Shown one piece after another: positions 1-11,246 of a stretch of 64,000 nt of DNA (positions are counted from its first letter, which is position 1; the number at the start of each line of letters is the position of its first letter). A program made the translations under genes and the position numbers. The notes under the pieces are model-generated. The model did not search any database and was not told the DNA's origin. It saw nothing but the letters and a program-made list of their open reading frames with translations. Source of the DNA: Euphorbia lathyris (taxonomy: Eukaryota; Streptophyta; Magnoliopsida; Malpighiales; Euphorbiaceae); assembly GCF_963576675.1 (NCBI RefSeq), contig NC_088917.1, forward strand, positions 77,176,610 to 77,240,609, in the 5' to 3' direction.

Positions 1-429
1 TGAATCGGCCGAGTCACCACCGATTCGGCCGATTCATCGAGTCATCCGAGTCGGCTGATTCAGGCTACCATTTAGAAAACAAATTCAATTTTTAACAACT
101 TAAAAACTTACAGCAGCAGAAGAAAATGACTATTCACTTTACAAAAACAAAAAAAAAACGTACAGAAGTTATGAAACACAAATAGTTCCAATCAGATGAC
201 TCTCACTTTACAAATTTTGTCTCTACTTTCTTTTATAACTTGATATAATTTCTATTTAGATATTAAAATCGCATTTTTGAACTAATATTTAAAGTTAATA
301 TGGTTAATATTTTATTTTTTTATAGCATTTTGAATTTAATCCGACTCTTACTATTCGATTCGATTCACGAGTCCCGATTCGCAAAATGAGATTTCGAGTC
401 ACGAGTCGAATCTCGATTTAACAACTATG
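1..429 (-). mobile_element. Non-autonomous hAT-like element (left end outside window)
   Basis: This stretch is the reverse complement of the 521-bp element at 48198-48718, including its GAATCG/CGAGTC-rich ends. Its inside end reads AACAACTATG, the same terminus as the complete copy, so the element stops at 429. The complete copy has CATAGTTGTT inverted ends and an 8-bp target duplication, typical of hAT elements. No transposase is present. It interrupts an NLR intron: the sequence after 429 resumes the intron shared with position 40519. Confidence 0.75.
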
Positions 430-588
430 ATCACAAATATCAGTAAATATATATCTAGAGTACTTTTAAAATAATAACTAGAGATGAAGAGTATTTTGGA
501 AATTCACATACGCTCAAGTGAACCTTTTGCTTGTGTTTGGTTTCTTAGTTCATATATTTACTACTTTTGTTTTGTTTTGAACTCTAAG

Positions 589-2735
589 GTTGGGTTCAAA
601 GATGAAGAGGATGTCAAACTCTCAACTTTTCCTACACTGAAAGATAAATGGGGTGGCCAATTTGCATTCGAGAACTTTGTCTGGTTAGAAAGGTTGGTGG
701 TGGATGAGTGTCCAATGATCTCAAATGCTATATCATCACATATACTTCAACATTTGAAGAAGTTGAAAGTGCTGATAGTAGAAAAATGTGATTTAGTCGA
801 ACAAGTGTTTGATTTGGAAGGACTAAATGCTACGGAGTTTAGAATTGACGAGAGAATGGAGAATTTAAATGAACTGCACTTAGTTGATCTGCCAAAGTTG
901 ACCCATGTGTGGAGCAAGGATCCTCAACAAATTCTGAGTTTCGAAAATCTCCAACTGCTCAAAGTTCACAATTGTGGCAACTTAACATTTATATTTAATC
1001 TCTCAATGGCTTTAACTCTTCCAAACCTTCAACGTGTTGAAGTAAAAAATTGCAGTCTGGTGGAACATATAATTGCAAAAGCAGAGGAGGAAAAAATGCA
1101 GGAATATCAAACAATTTTTCCATCTTTGGAGTCGATGAATCTACAATATTTGACTAAATTGTCGGGTTTTTATTCTGCAAGTGGGTTTCTAGAATGTCCA
1201 TCCTTGAAAATGATTGAAGTAGTTGAATGTCCAAATATGGAATTATTTCTTCAGCAATTCCAAACCGACAAGAATCAATTAGCAATGAGATCATGTTTCT
1301 GGGCAATAAGGTTAGTTTTCTTGAAGATTTGTTTTTTCTTTCACTTGTCTCTTATATTTTATTAGGAGAATAAGTAAAAAAGTCTAAAGTTATGTCACCC
1401 ATCTGAAACATAAGCCCAATTATGGCCAAATTTAAGGATAATCTTTCAATTGAGCCGATGCTAAAATTTATCAAGGATGCTCTTGTACATGACCAAGAAC
1501 TGAAATATACTGGTGCAGATAACAAACTCTAAAATAGTATATTTTTGTTAAATATATTTTTGTCTTTTGTTTTCCCAGATTGCAGTTCCAGGACTAGAAG
1601 AATTGAAAGTAGAATGGAACAGCTTGAAGGGTATATTGTATGACGACGATCAACTCGAATTCCTACACAGACTGAAGCGCATTGAGTTAACAGGCTTCCA
1701 AGGTGGAGAACATGCAATTTTTCCATCTAATTTCCTTCAACATTTTCCCGAATTGGAGCAGCTTGCTTTAAGTGATGCTTTAATTGAAGAAATACACCTT
1801 CAAAAATTGAGCTTTCTCGAGAGCAAAGATGGAATGTCACTTGCATTGTTGAAGAAATTGAAGCTATCAAATCTGCCAAAGCTCAAGTATCTAGTCCAAG
1901 ATGATTCCCATCTAGTCCCCTTGTTTCAGAATTTGGAAGATTTAGAAGTAGTTGAATGCAACAGATTGGAGATTCTAGTGCCTTCCGCTGTGGCATTTCA
2001 AAATTTAACAATTTTAGAAGTGGCAAAGTGTGATGGGCTGATAAATCTCATTACAACTTCAACAGCTAGGAGTCTTGTGCAGCTCAAAAGAATGGATGTG
2101 AAGGATTGCAAAATGATGCAAGAAATTGTAGCCATTGCATCGGATGTAGTGGAATATGAGGTTCGGTTCAGTCAACTAGAGTACCTAGGACTCGATGATT
2201 TGCCATGCCTCACAAGCTTCTGTTCTGGGAATTTTGATTTCCATTTCCCATCTTTGGAAGAAGTGGTGGTTACAGGATGCCCCAACATGAAGATTTTTGC
2301 TGAGCAAGTTCCAACTGCACCAAATCTAAGGAAAGTTAAAACAGGAAGACACGAGTATGGCCAGAAATTGCAACTGATAGTGGAACGGGAATGGGAATGG
2401 GAAGGCAGCCTTAATAACACCATTCAAGCATTATTTATTGAAAAGGTACGTAGACATTAAAATCGTTAGCCTATAAGAAGAGCCAGAACGGATCAGAACT
2501 TACTAGTATTACAATTGGGTTAAATGCACCATTAATTGGTCACTCAACTTTCATTCATGTAATTAACCCTATTGCAATTTAGACAAAGTAGATGTTACTG
2601 TTTTCTTCACCGGTGAGAAATTGTATAATGTGTTAATAAATGAAAATTACGTAGTAGCTTAATTAGTTAATTCTCAAAACGTTGTTTGATTGTGAAATCT
2701 GCTCTGTGCAGCATGGTGATGAAAAGATTGAATGA
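589..2735 (+). pseudogene. NLR 3' part: LRR exons with one frameshift
   Basis: This is the C-terminal LRR end of an RPS2/At4g27190-type resistance gene whose CC-NB-ARC part lies left of the window or is missing. Exons by splice signals and alignment to the paralogue: 589-1310, 1579-2445 and 2712-2735, ending HGDEKIE-stop. The LRRs have the family's NLxxLxVxxC cores, such as NLTILEVAKC and QLKRMDVKDC. Exon 589-1310 is 722 nt, not a multiple of three. Against 41259-41980 it lacks one G near 1247, so the frame changes about 60 nt before the exon end and does not join the phase-0 next exon. Exon 1579-2445 is intact (289 codons). It is probably a pseudogene; a sequencing error at one base is the alternative. 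Confidence 0.75.
2517..2570. mobile_element. Internally deleted MITE remnant
   Basis: Only the two ends remain of the MITE that is fuller at 43058-43342: GGGTTAAATGCACCATT at the left and AATTAACCCT at the right. It lies in the last intron of copy A, at the same place as the longer copy in copy B, so the insertion predates the segmental duplication and the inside was lost later here. Confidence 0.55.
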
Positions 2736-3783
2736 GCTCAACTCAACAAAGGAAAAGGTGATGTATTCCAAGTAATCCCATTTTAGTTTAAGAATATTAT
2801 TCTATTTTTATCCAATCATCTTATTGATATCTATCAATTATTGCTGCTGACTACTTTAATTATTAATTTATTACTGCTGCAGATGTACTGTAAAGTCTTG
2901 TTGTTTGAAAATATCTCATGTCTGGTATAGTGATCCGAGATGTAAGAGGAAGGGGTTTAATGGTTGTAATAAAACTTGTGACTGTTAGAAAGGAGAAGTA
3001 AAACTGCAGTTTTACTTGAGAAACTTAGAGGTATTCAGACACTGTTTCACAAATTAAAGATAGAAAAAAAAACGAATAGTATTCAGATGCTGTGAATATA
3101 GACGAAGTTTGCGGATCAATTCTATAACTCTTGTAATTTTAGAAGTAACATTTTCAATATGTTTTGAATTCATTTAGCATATTTATTCAATGTAAAAATG
3201 TACCAAAATTTGATTTTTTTTTTTTTATATATTACATGGTTTTTTTGAAATGATTTGATAGTTTGGGAGATTTAAATTTAAATTATTACAGGATAATTAT
3301 ATATAAAATAAAGAATAAAATAAATAAATCACTAACAGGGAAGTAAAGCTGAAAGTGGGAAACTCAAAATTACAATAGGGAACAGATTTTGTTGTAATTC
3401 TGTTGGTATGGTCTCCCTTTTGGCTACAGATTTGGTAGCATAAATTTATGGCGTAAAATTCTGTCTCTAAAGATTATTAATGACATGTCATTTTTCTTAG
3501 TTGAGGTGGAGGTGTTACGTTTTTGTGCCACATTGTGCAAGTCTGTTAGATTAGAGTATTATTAAACGAATTTGAAATATTGAAGGGAATAATTGGATTG
3601 GATGTTTTCTTGATGTAGGGGCAAATTTGTTTTAATTAGAAAACATAGGGACAAAATTGCATATTAATCCAATTGCATTTAATACGTTTGCCCTATCTCA
3701 AAGTGTTCGCTACATGTCAAAAAAATGTCAAATAAACAAATAATTAGGAACTTTTAAAAGTTTATGGGATAATTGAAGTTTTG
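2736..3783. other. 3' flank of NLR copy A, no gene seen
   Basis: This is AT-rich sequence collinear with 43512-46600 of copy B, minus the LINE. A piece at 2935-3070 is well conserved between copies and may be 3' UTR or an untranslated exon. There is no open frame of note. Confidence 0.5.
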
Positions 3784-3875
3784 AAGTTATTGAATGCAAT
3801 TGGATAAAAAAATATGAGTTATTGAATGCAATTGTACAATAATATGAGGGTTATTGAATGCAATTTGATAATAAT
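3784..3875 (+). repeat. Short tandem repeat, about three ~35-bp units
   Basis: Three diverged units share TTATTGAATGCAATT followed by an A/T-rich stretch containing AATATGAG. A more degenerate version occupies the same position in copy B (46600-46680), so the array predates the duplication. Confidence 0.65.
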
Positions 3876-4359
3876 ATTGGTTATTTGGAATTTTTGAAAT
3901 TGGAGCTGTTAAAGTCCTGGGCAATAAGTTCTGGGCAATTAGATTTGATGTTCGTTGAAATGATGACCTCAAGCCTATAAATTGTCAAGAAACTCATTTG
4001 CATTTTGTAATCGCATATTGATAGAAGTAAAATAAATGGGTTTAATTTTACTTTTTTCCCCGTTTGACACTTTATAGTTGTATTTGTCATTTATTTATGT
4101 TTGACATTTTTTTAAGAAACGGTCTCTAATTCTCTAAAGTTCTGGCATCTTAACAAGTTTAGATACACAATTATGAGAAACAAGGATCAAATCAAATTTG
4201 ACCTTAATGTTTTTATGGAAGTGCCCTAACTTGTGAAATGGTACAGATATAATTTTAACATTTCCAAACAAGATCTTCAAAATTTCAAAATGAGAGATAC
4301 TGACCCTCTCTCTTGTCATCACGAGTTAAAATACAATTCATATCTCCAAGCACACATCA

Positions 4360-4700
4360 AGGGAGAGAGGATCTAGAATGAAGCACTCCAAGCAAGCGCC
4401 AAGACAAGGCATGCTTAGAACCACCAGGTTGGCAATAGAATCTCATACACTTCCAATCCCCTGATCTGCCATCGTTAAACACAACATCAATATATGAAAC
4501 AGAGAGTAGCTCAAAATATTAATGTTAATGTCATTATTTCAAACTATAGCCAATCCATCCCCTACGACCCTTTCGGTTAACACATAAATAATTATCAAAT
4601 CCTACGGGCTTCTTGAGTTGCTCAAAATTATTCTTCTAAACTAAAGTTTTGATTAAAAATATAAAAGACGACCTCACTTTTATCAACAAGAAATAGATGC
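4360..4700 (-). pseudogene. LINE-1 endonuclease relic
   Basis: Conceptual translation of the minus strand gives pieces resembling the plant L1 apurinic endonuclease domain: GFDNYLCVNRKGRRG (about 4590-4635), then DGRSGDW and CQPGGSKHALSWRLLGVLHS (about 4365-4475). These match the usual order (GG-rich strand, then FYG-P-x-SKR-x-LSW-x-LL). Stops and frameshifts separate them, and no reverse transcriptase is found nearby. Recognition is from motif memory only. Confidence 0.45.
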
Positions 4701-5274
4701 CCATCAATGCCCCTTAACCACCATGCTCCACCATGATCATCAAGATTTCCTGCAGCACAAACTCCTTCGCATTGTGTTCTCCATAATAACATAGACAACA
4801 ACAAAAAAAAAAAACACACACAATAAAGCAGACATAAAAAGGATAGCCACCAATCAGAAAAAGTCGCAGCCTGTAGCAAAGAATTGTGAAACAACAGTAA
4901 ATAAAATCTTGAGGAAACCCTAACTCTCAATGTGGAGAGGAAACCCTTCTAAAAGAAGATGTTCATCAACAAACTAATAGGAAAAAGAAATCAGAACAAA
5001 TTGGGATGAAATTCTAAAAAATACATAGATGTAATTGATTTTTAAGTAAGAGTAAATTAATATTTTAAATAGAACAAAAATATTAATACAAATAAAATTA
5101 AGAACATTACAATATATTGTAATCGTGTTTATATGGACTACTCACAACATAAAAATTACAATATACTGTAGAAGTATTTATATAGGCACTAACAGACGGT
5201 CACAATTTAAATTTAACTTTATTAGATGTAATGGTTCATGTGAATTCTATAGTACATTTTGCTAATACAAAGAT

Positions 5275-5785
5275 TGATAGCCTAATACATTAATAGTTCT
5301 TTTAACTTGTCTATAAAAGTAGATTGGTTTCCTGAATTTTGTTATTGTCTCACCAGTTCCAAAAACTTGTTTATTTCGTATCACCAACTCTCTATACTTA
5401 TCCATGAAAGTAATTAGCTTTCCGCACTTTACAAATGTCTCACCAACTTCTTGTACGTGTTTATTTCGTAACAACTAAATACAAAAACCATAATACTAAC
5501 TCCGGTCCTCATTCATTCGATCTTTCAAACATGCAATACTAACTCTTATAATAGGTTGAAAGGTAGAAGAAGAGAAAAAATTACCTCTCTAATATATGAA
5601 GATGCACTTTAAGAATTTAGATTTAATAAGTTTTTGTATTTAGTTGTTATAAGGAGCTGGTGAAACACTTGCAAAGTTCAAAGAGTTAATTTACTATTAT
5701 GGACAAGTTTTCGGAACTGATGATATGAAATAGGTTACTTTTATGGACAAGTTCAAGAAGCTAGTAATATATTAAGCCAAGATTT
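5275..5785. mobile_element. Foldback MITE-like inverted repeat
   Basis: The left arm (about 5277-5475) and right arm (about 5625-5785) are imperfect inverted copies. They share ACTTGTCTATAAAAGTA versus its complement and TATTTAGTTGTTA at the inner edge. The ends read TAGCCTAATACATTAATAG and its approximate complement. No clear target duplication was found and there is no coding content. Confidence 0.45.
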
Positions 5786-6225
5786 CTTAATATAATTGAT
5801 AAAAGGGATAGTGTCTATATGTACCAAAATATGTCTATGGTTTCAAAAAAAAATATCAATTTAGACTCTACGTACAAAATAACAACAATGTAGGTTTAAC
5901 TTTTAAAAGGGAGTACCAATTTGGGTCTCGATAATAAAGTGTGATACGTGTTAAGTTATGATTTCTATCTCTATATACAATTTACAGAAAAAAATAAAGT
6001 GTGATGTATAGGTTCCGTTATCCAGATCTAAATTGATATTTTTTTTTTACATTACGTTATGGTTCAAAAAAAATTATGTGGGTTACTAAACGTAGCCACT
6101 AATTCCCACCTCTAGCCCCTAGAATTGACCGAAATACCCTTTGGACTAAATTTCAAAAATTCCAAAACCTCTCAAGAACCCTACACGTTTTTTGCTCAAA
6201 TCCGGACAACACATTGAGCCGAATC

Positions 6226-9200
6226 ATGGATGGTGACAGAAGACGTAAAGGAAAAGATAAAGTGGTAAGATTCACCGCTTTATTTCGTTGAATTCGAGCT
6301 CGTAACGAATCTGTGTTGTTTTATTTGGAATTCGCCGGAATCGCAGGTCGGGCGTATGAGTATCACGCCCTCCCTGCGGTTCGGGCATATGAGCATCACG
6401 CCCTACCAATGGTGAGGGCGTGATAGCCATACGCCTGAACCGCAGGGAGGGCGTGATACTCATACGCCCTACCAATGGTTCGGACGTGATTCCCTTACGC
6501 CCACGTGGGTTTTTAAAATTTATATTATTTAAAATTTTATTAATTTTAGTTTAATTTATATTATTTAAAATTTTATTAATTTTAGTTTAATTTTAGTATA
6601 GTATTAGCATGATTTTTACAATTTTATTAATTTAGGGTAATTTTATAATTTTGGTATAAATTGATTAAAACTTTAGTATAATTTATTATAATTTTATAAT
6701 TATAGTATATTTACAATTTTATTAATTTAGTATAATTTTTTTATGTAGACGGAGCGGCCTACTAGGGGTGGAAAATCCATCCCGTCATCTGCTCGTCGTC
6801 TAGATATGGACGACGAGGATGATACACCACGCCAAACGAGATTGCATGGTGTAGATGTATCTAGTCGTAGGCTGAGAGGGGCTGCGACGGAGCAGTTGAG
6901 GAGGGGGCCGATTGCGGATCAGGCCGATATTCATGACGCAGAGGGGGCGACTGATTTTGATGACAGAGAGCCCGGTAGCGATTCTTTGCAGGACTACCTC
7001 GATGTGGCAGCCCGGACAGTGCGACAGTCCGCTGTTGCACATGATCGCGAGGTTGAGGAGAGCGATGAGCAGCCGACCCCGGGGAGACAGCCGACCCAGC
7101 GCGTAGGAGGTCGTTTTGCGGGTACAGGTATTTTTTAGTATTTATAGTATAATTTAGTATTTTTTTAGTATAATTGAGTATAATCTAGTATAATTGAGTA
7201 TAATTGAGTATAATCTAGTATAATTGAGTATTTTTTAGTATTATTTAGTATAATTTAGTATTTTTTAGTAATTTAGTATTTATAGTATAATCTAGTATTT
7301 TTAGTATAATTTAGTATAATCTAGTATAATTGACTATAATTGAGTATAATCTAGTATAATTGAGTATAATTGAGTATTTTTTAGTATAATTTAGTATTTT
7401 TTAGTATAATTTAGTATTTATAGTATAATCTAGTATTTTTAGTATAATTGAGTATAATCTAGTATAATTGAGTATAATTGAGTATAATCTAATATAATTT
7501 AGTATTTTTTTAGTATTTTTTTAGTATAATTTAGTATTTTTTAGTATTTATAGTATAATCTAGTATTTATAGTATAATTTAGTATTTTTAGTATAATTTA
7601 GTATTTTTTAGTATTTTTTAAGTATAATTGAGTATAATCTAGTATAATTGAGTATTTTTTAGTATTTTTTAGTATTTTTTAGTATAATTTAGTATTTATA
7701 GTATAATCTAGTATTTTTAGTATAATTTAGTATTTTTTAGTATAATTGAGTATAATTTTATAATTATCAGGGACAAGCAAACGTTCCAAAGCTAGTGAGG
7801 ACGAGAGATGGGTAGTTACTGGACCGGTTGCTGGTGGTCTCGTTGATGGTTCCGTGATTCCTAGTTTTCTAGGACATGTTGTCTCACGGATGTTGGGAGG
7901 GGAGATTCGGTCGTTTCTGACATGCTATAATAGATCAGCAGCATGCAAAGATTTGTGTCAGTGGTTTTCTGATGCGTCACCCGAGGTAAGCATAATATAG
8001 TGTGTCAACATTTATTGTAATTCGTATTTTTAACTATAAACATACAAAACATTCTGTAATTTTATAATTTTATGTGTCATTTTACAGCTGAGGGAGATGA
8101 TCGAGAGGACTGGTTTGTCCCACCTTCCACGTGCCATGTTCAGGAACCTCGACACTCCGCTATTGATTGCGTTCGTGGAGCGGTGGCAGCCTGATACGAA
8201 CTCCTTCCACATGCCGGTCGGTGAGATGACTATCCAGCTGCATGATGTGTGGCACATTCTTCGGATCCCGATCGACGGTCAGATGGTGTCCGAGTCTCCC
8301 CCTGTTGACTCGCTTCATGCCATGTGCATGATGATGTTTGGGGTGAGTCAGGCTGAGCTTCTATTGCCGACTAGTCGTTTATGGTCAGGTGGAGGTGTAT
8401 TTGTTGCGGCTGTACAGAGGCTACTGGGTGAGGGTAGGGATGACGCTACTCGGGCAGCGGCGTGGATGTGGCTTATGCTTGGATCCACTCTGTTTGTTGA
8501 CAAAAGTGGAGATAGGATTAGGCCGGCCCATCTTCATGAGGTTTACAGCGGTGTCAGCGGGGCAGCTGGACTATCATGGGGGTCTGCCACATTAGCCATG
8601 TTGTACCGGCAGCTGGGGATAGCGAGCAGAGGAGATTGCTCCGGTATATGCGGATGTTTGACCCTACTGCAGGCATGGATATATGAGTATTTTCCGGTTT
8701 TCCGGCCGCATAGAGGAGCTCACCTGATCCCAGCTGACCATGCCCGTGCACTGAGATGGGAGGTCGGGGTCCCAGGCAAGACGACCGCCCGACTAGATAC
8801 CTTTCGGGGGCAGCTGGATCGTATGACGACGGCAGAGGTATTTTATAAAATTCTAGAATTTATTTAATTATTATTTATAGTATATTATTTGTATAATTGA
8901 GTATTACTTTTTTCCAGGTGACGTGGTTGCCTTATGGTCCTGTCGCTGATGATGATCGGCTTCGGGTGTCCTACGCCGGTTGGATACGGTGTAGAGACAT
9001 CGTCGATTCGTATATGCCCGACCGAGCGCTGCGACAGGTCGGATATACTCAGCCTATCCCAGCTGAGCGTATTAGACCTGATAAAGCAGTACGACCATGG
9101 AAGTCGTTATCGTACAAGCTCACGCATTCCTTAGTCACAGTTGAGGACACCTGGCGGAGATTTCCATCGGCTCGGGGCATCGATCGGAGGAGATGCCGAC

Positions 9201-9539
9201 CAGTCGGATACGATCCCACTGCCTGTGATCCTGCTTATATAGATTGGTATATGCAGTATTCGCATCCCCATCTCCTTCATGCACCACAGGCTGGACCGGT
9301 ACAGCATTCTCGCGCCAATAGCGAATTGGTAAGTTTATTATTTTTTAATATTATTATTTTGTATTGGTTTATATGCTTTTAATTTTAACTATTTATTTAT
9401 TGATTTTTTTTTTTTGCAGTGGGTTAGTTGGTTGTGGCGTGTCACCCAACTAGCGGCTACCCACCGATATGACGAGGATGTTCCACGCATTAAGAGGGAG
9501 ATGGATGAGTTTATGGATGCGTGGCGTCGGGCGAACTAG
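6226..9539 (+). CDS. Plant mobile domain (PMD) protein, MAIN-like
   Basis: Six exons join in frame to 637 codons: 6226-6264, 6749-7127, 7771-7985, 8088-8837, 8918-9328 and 9420-9539 (stop TAG). All introns are GT-AG. The N-terminus (about residues 1-140) is basic then acidic and low-complexity. The PMD lies roughly at 210-590 and includes FVERWQPDTNSFHMPVGEMT and IQLHDVWHILRIPIDG, the hallmark W-x-PDT-x-F-H-x-P-GE-x-T pattern of the family. Arabidopsis MAIN and MAIL proteins are nuclear and needed for transposon silencing and genome stability; many other PMD genes live inside transposons. Here the gene fills a TIR element, so it is the mobile type. Codon use is more GC-rich than the surroundings. 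The start is the first ATG of a short exon before a TE-like intron, so exon 1 is the least certain. Confidence 0.8.
6350..6469. repeat. Palindromic repeat array in PMD intron 1
   Basis: A perfect 33-bp inverted repeat (6350-6382 versus 6437-6469) encloses a second, imperfect one. It is built from ~21-bp quasi-palindromes of consensus GGGCGTGAT-NNN-CATACGCCC. A further unit follows at about 6480-6502. The stretch is far more GC-rich than its surroundings. Confidence 0.85.
6518..6720. repeat. A/T-rich tandem repeats in PMD intron 1
   Basis: A ~43-bp unit (TTATATTATTTAAAATTTTA plus flank) is repeated once directly and then decays into TTTTATTAATTTTAG-type units up to the exon at 6749. No other content is seen. 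Confidence 0.6.
7130..7768 (+). repeat. Minisatellite filling PMD intron 2
   Basis: Almost the whole 643-bp intron consists of 10-12 bp units of the type TAGTATAATT, GAGTATAATC and TAGTATTTTT, in variable order. The same motif recurs more weakly in introns 1 and 4. The unit order suggests repeated slippage or unequal exchange within the element. Confidence 0.85.
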
Positions 9540-9741
9540 ATTATTTTTTTTTTTATAACTTCATACATTTGAACACTTTTTGTTGTATATATTACGTTTA
9601 TAAATGTTTATGTTTATTAATGTTTATTTTAATTTTTATGTTTTTAAATTTTTTTTGTTAAGTACATTTAACGGACTATTTACGGGTTTAATGGCATATA
9701 TACGGGATATATAACACATTTTTTTTGCTCTTTCGATACAC

Positions 9742-9894
9742 GGGCGTGTGAAGATCACGCCTTCCCGTGTGGCCGGGCGTGATAGCCCTACGCCTCACCG
9801 AGTGGTAGGGCATGATACTCATACGTTCGACAACTCGGTGAAGCGTAGGGCTATCACGCTCGGCCACACGGGAAGGCGTGATCTTCACACGCCC
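9742..9894. repeat. Palindromic repeat array downstream of the PMD gene
   Basis: An inverted repeat has 62-bp arms (9742-9803 and 9833-9894) with two mismatches, and a 29-bp spacer. The arms consist of the same GGGCGTGAT/CATACGCCC-type modules as the array at 6350-6469, and another module follows at about 9904-9927. It lies 150-300 bp inside the right end of the element. Confidence 0.85.
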
Positions 9895-10639
9895 CACCAT
9901 GTGGTGAGGCGTGATGTCCATACGCCCTTGCATCGAGAGAGGAAAAAAAAAGTGATTTTTCCACCCCAAAACCTATGAAAAGGTAATTTCGTCCTTTCAC
10001 GGGGCTAGGGGTGGAAAAATGGGGCTGGATTTAACGACACCCAAAATTATAGGTCTATTTTTGTCACCATTGAATTATTTTACCCATAACCACCGCCTAG
10101 AGCTCCGGTTCAGTCCACCACAGTCCACTTTTCTCTTTCTCCTCTTGCTCTCCGTATCCTTCTTTCTTTCCTTTGAAGCATGAGCTCCGGCGACTTTGAG
10201 TAGCGCATGTCCGTCACTCCCGGCTCCCCACCTCTGTCGTCCGGCGCCAGAGTATCCCTGCTTTCGTTTCCCCTCCCTTCCTTTCTCCCTCTCTTCCTCT
10301 CAATCAGGTTAGGTTTTTTTTTTATTAAATTTGGTTAAATTAGTTAATTTGTTCATAAATCCGGCATTGTAACTTCTTCGCAACAAATTGATCTAAAAAT
10401 CAATGAGCCTATTAAAAAAACAGTGAAGAATGGTTGTTTAAATCAAGGGAGGATTTTCAGTTGTTTAAACAAAGAATGTAACAGTGGTGTTATATTTTTA
10501 GATTAGGCAGAGGTAGAATGTAGCTTGAATACAACTTGAAATAGTGAGGAGTAAATGCGGCTCCTGCAGCAATAATTCTAGCATAATTTCCATGACTAGA
10601 TACTCCAACTTAGTTCACTGATTGTGGATTTCATCTATT

Positions 10640-11092
10640 TAGGCACAGTTGCAGATAATATAACATATGGACCGCAAATCAGAAGGAAGAAACTTACCGG
10701 GAATGAGGTTCACAAGTTGTTTACCCTGGCATAACTTGATCCTCCATTTCACAAGAAGAATGGTGGCGAATTATCAAAAGATTGCACTTGCTGGGACCTT
10801 TGGCTAATGAACCAGAGGTAGAGCTTGTTGATAATATTGCAATTTTGAATTGTAAGAGTATGAACTTTTCTGATTTTTGCTACTAATGTAATTTGTTCAG
10901 CATCTTTGAAAGGTGTTACTACTGGATGGGTCAACGAGTGTCCAATTTCTTATATTACTGCTGGATAGACTATTAATGCAAAATATAAAAGCTATTGAAG
11001 TTCTAAAGCCTGATGAAATTGCAATATTATAACTTGAACTCTCAGAAGCAAAAAATACAATGATACAAAGGTTTCTTCAACTCAACTTTTGA
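10640..11092 (+). pseudogene. ABC transporter ATP-binding pseudogene (ABCI17/STAR1-like)
   Basis: Translation in broken frames gives GTVADNITYGPQIRRKKLTG, then NGGELS, LANEPEV and VLLLD (damaged Walker B), then EVLKPDE and LSEAKNTMIQRFLQLNF-stop. This is the order and wording of the second half of plant ABCI17/STAR1, the soluble NBD that pairs with ALS3/STAR2 in aluminium tolerance. The signature motif region has a deletion, there is a TAA after KLFTLA, and DEPTS has become DGSTS. An intron-like stretch (about 10820-10900) ending in CAG shows it came from genomic DNA, not a processed transcript. The GC-rich sequence at 10090-10310, with a short ATG frame, may be its old 5' end; I cannot confirm that. 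Confidence 0.7.
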
Positions 11093-11246
11093 TACTTGTT
11101 TTTTGTTGTGTACTTTAAAGTTTATGATATGATGTGTTCTCTACTACTGCAAATATCAGACTTACATATATGAAGTATTTAATACACTATTTTACTTTAG
11201 TTGCGTATAATATACTTTTGAATGTGTTGTTGGGTTTTTTTCAGAA

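Larger units (their letters stand above)
430..4037 (+). repeat. Segmental duplication, copy A (NLR 3' end)
   Basis: The block is collinear with 40519-46800: intron, three LRR exons, 3' flank, then a degenerate ~35-bp tandem repeat and more flank. Copy B is longer because it holds an extra MITE-like insert (40590-41175), a fuller MITE (43058-43342) and an RTE LINE (43621-45399). Exon identity is visibly very high, so the duplication is recent relative to most repeats here. Confidence 0.85.
6080..10042 (+). mobile_element. Mutator-like TIR element carrying a PMD gene
   Basis: The ends are imperfect inverted repeats about 60 bp long. The left begins GGGTTACTAAACGTAGCC and continues to CCACCTCTAGCCCC. 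The right end, complemented, begins GGGTGTCGTTAAATCCAGCC and continues to CCACCCCTAGCCCC. AAAATTAT occurs directly outside both ends (left 6070-6077, followed by GT; right 10043-10050), as expected for the 8-10 bp duplication of Mutator-type elements. The only gene is the PMD gene at 6226-9539, and no mudrA-type transposase is present. Palindromic repeat arrays lie near both ends. It is probably non-autonomous, mobilised in trans. Confidence 0.65.

Noticed and set aside
2172..2423. Minus-strand frame across the LRR exon, repeated at 42659-42964
   Set aside because: Antisense shadow; conserved only because the exon is duplicated.
4628..4930. 100-codon minus-strand frame near the LINE relic
   Set aside because: Hydrophobic low-complexity translation; it may be decayed LINE sequence but no motif supports it as a gene.
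7130..7768. CRISPR-like array
   Set aside because: Units are contiguous A/T-rich slippage repeats with no unique spacers, in a plant intron.
9688..9978. Open frames on both strands over the GC-rich hairpin after the PMD gene
   Set aside because: The frames are created by the palindromic repeats (translated as repeated R-D-x-H-T-P) and have no protein features.
10640..11092. Functional ABC transporter gene
   Set aside because: Stop after KLFTLA, a deleted signature region and a damaged Walker B rule it out.
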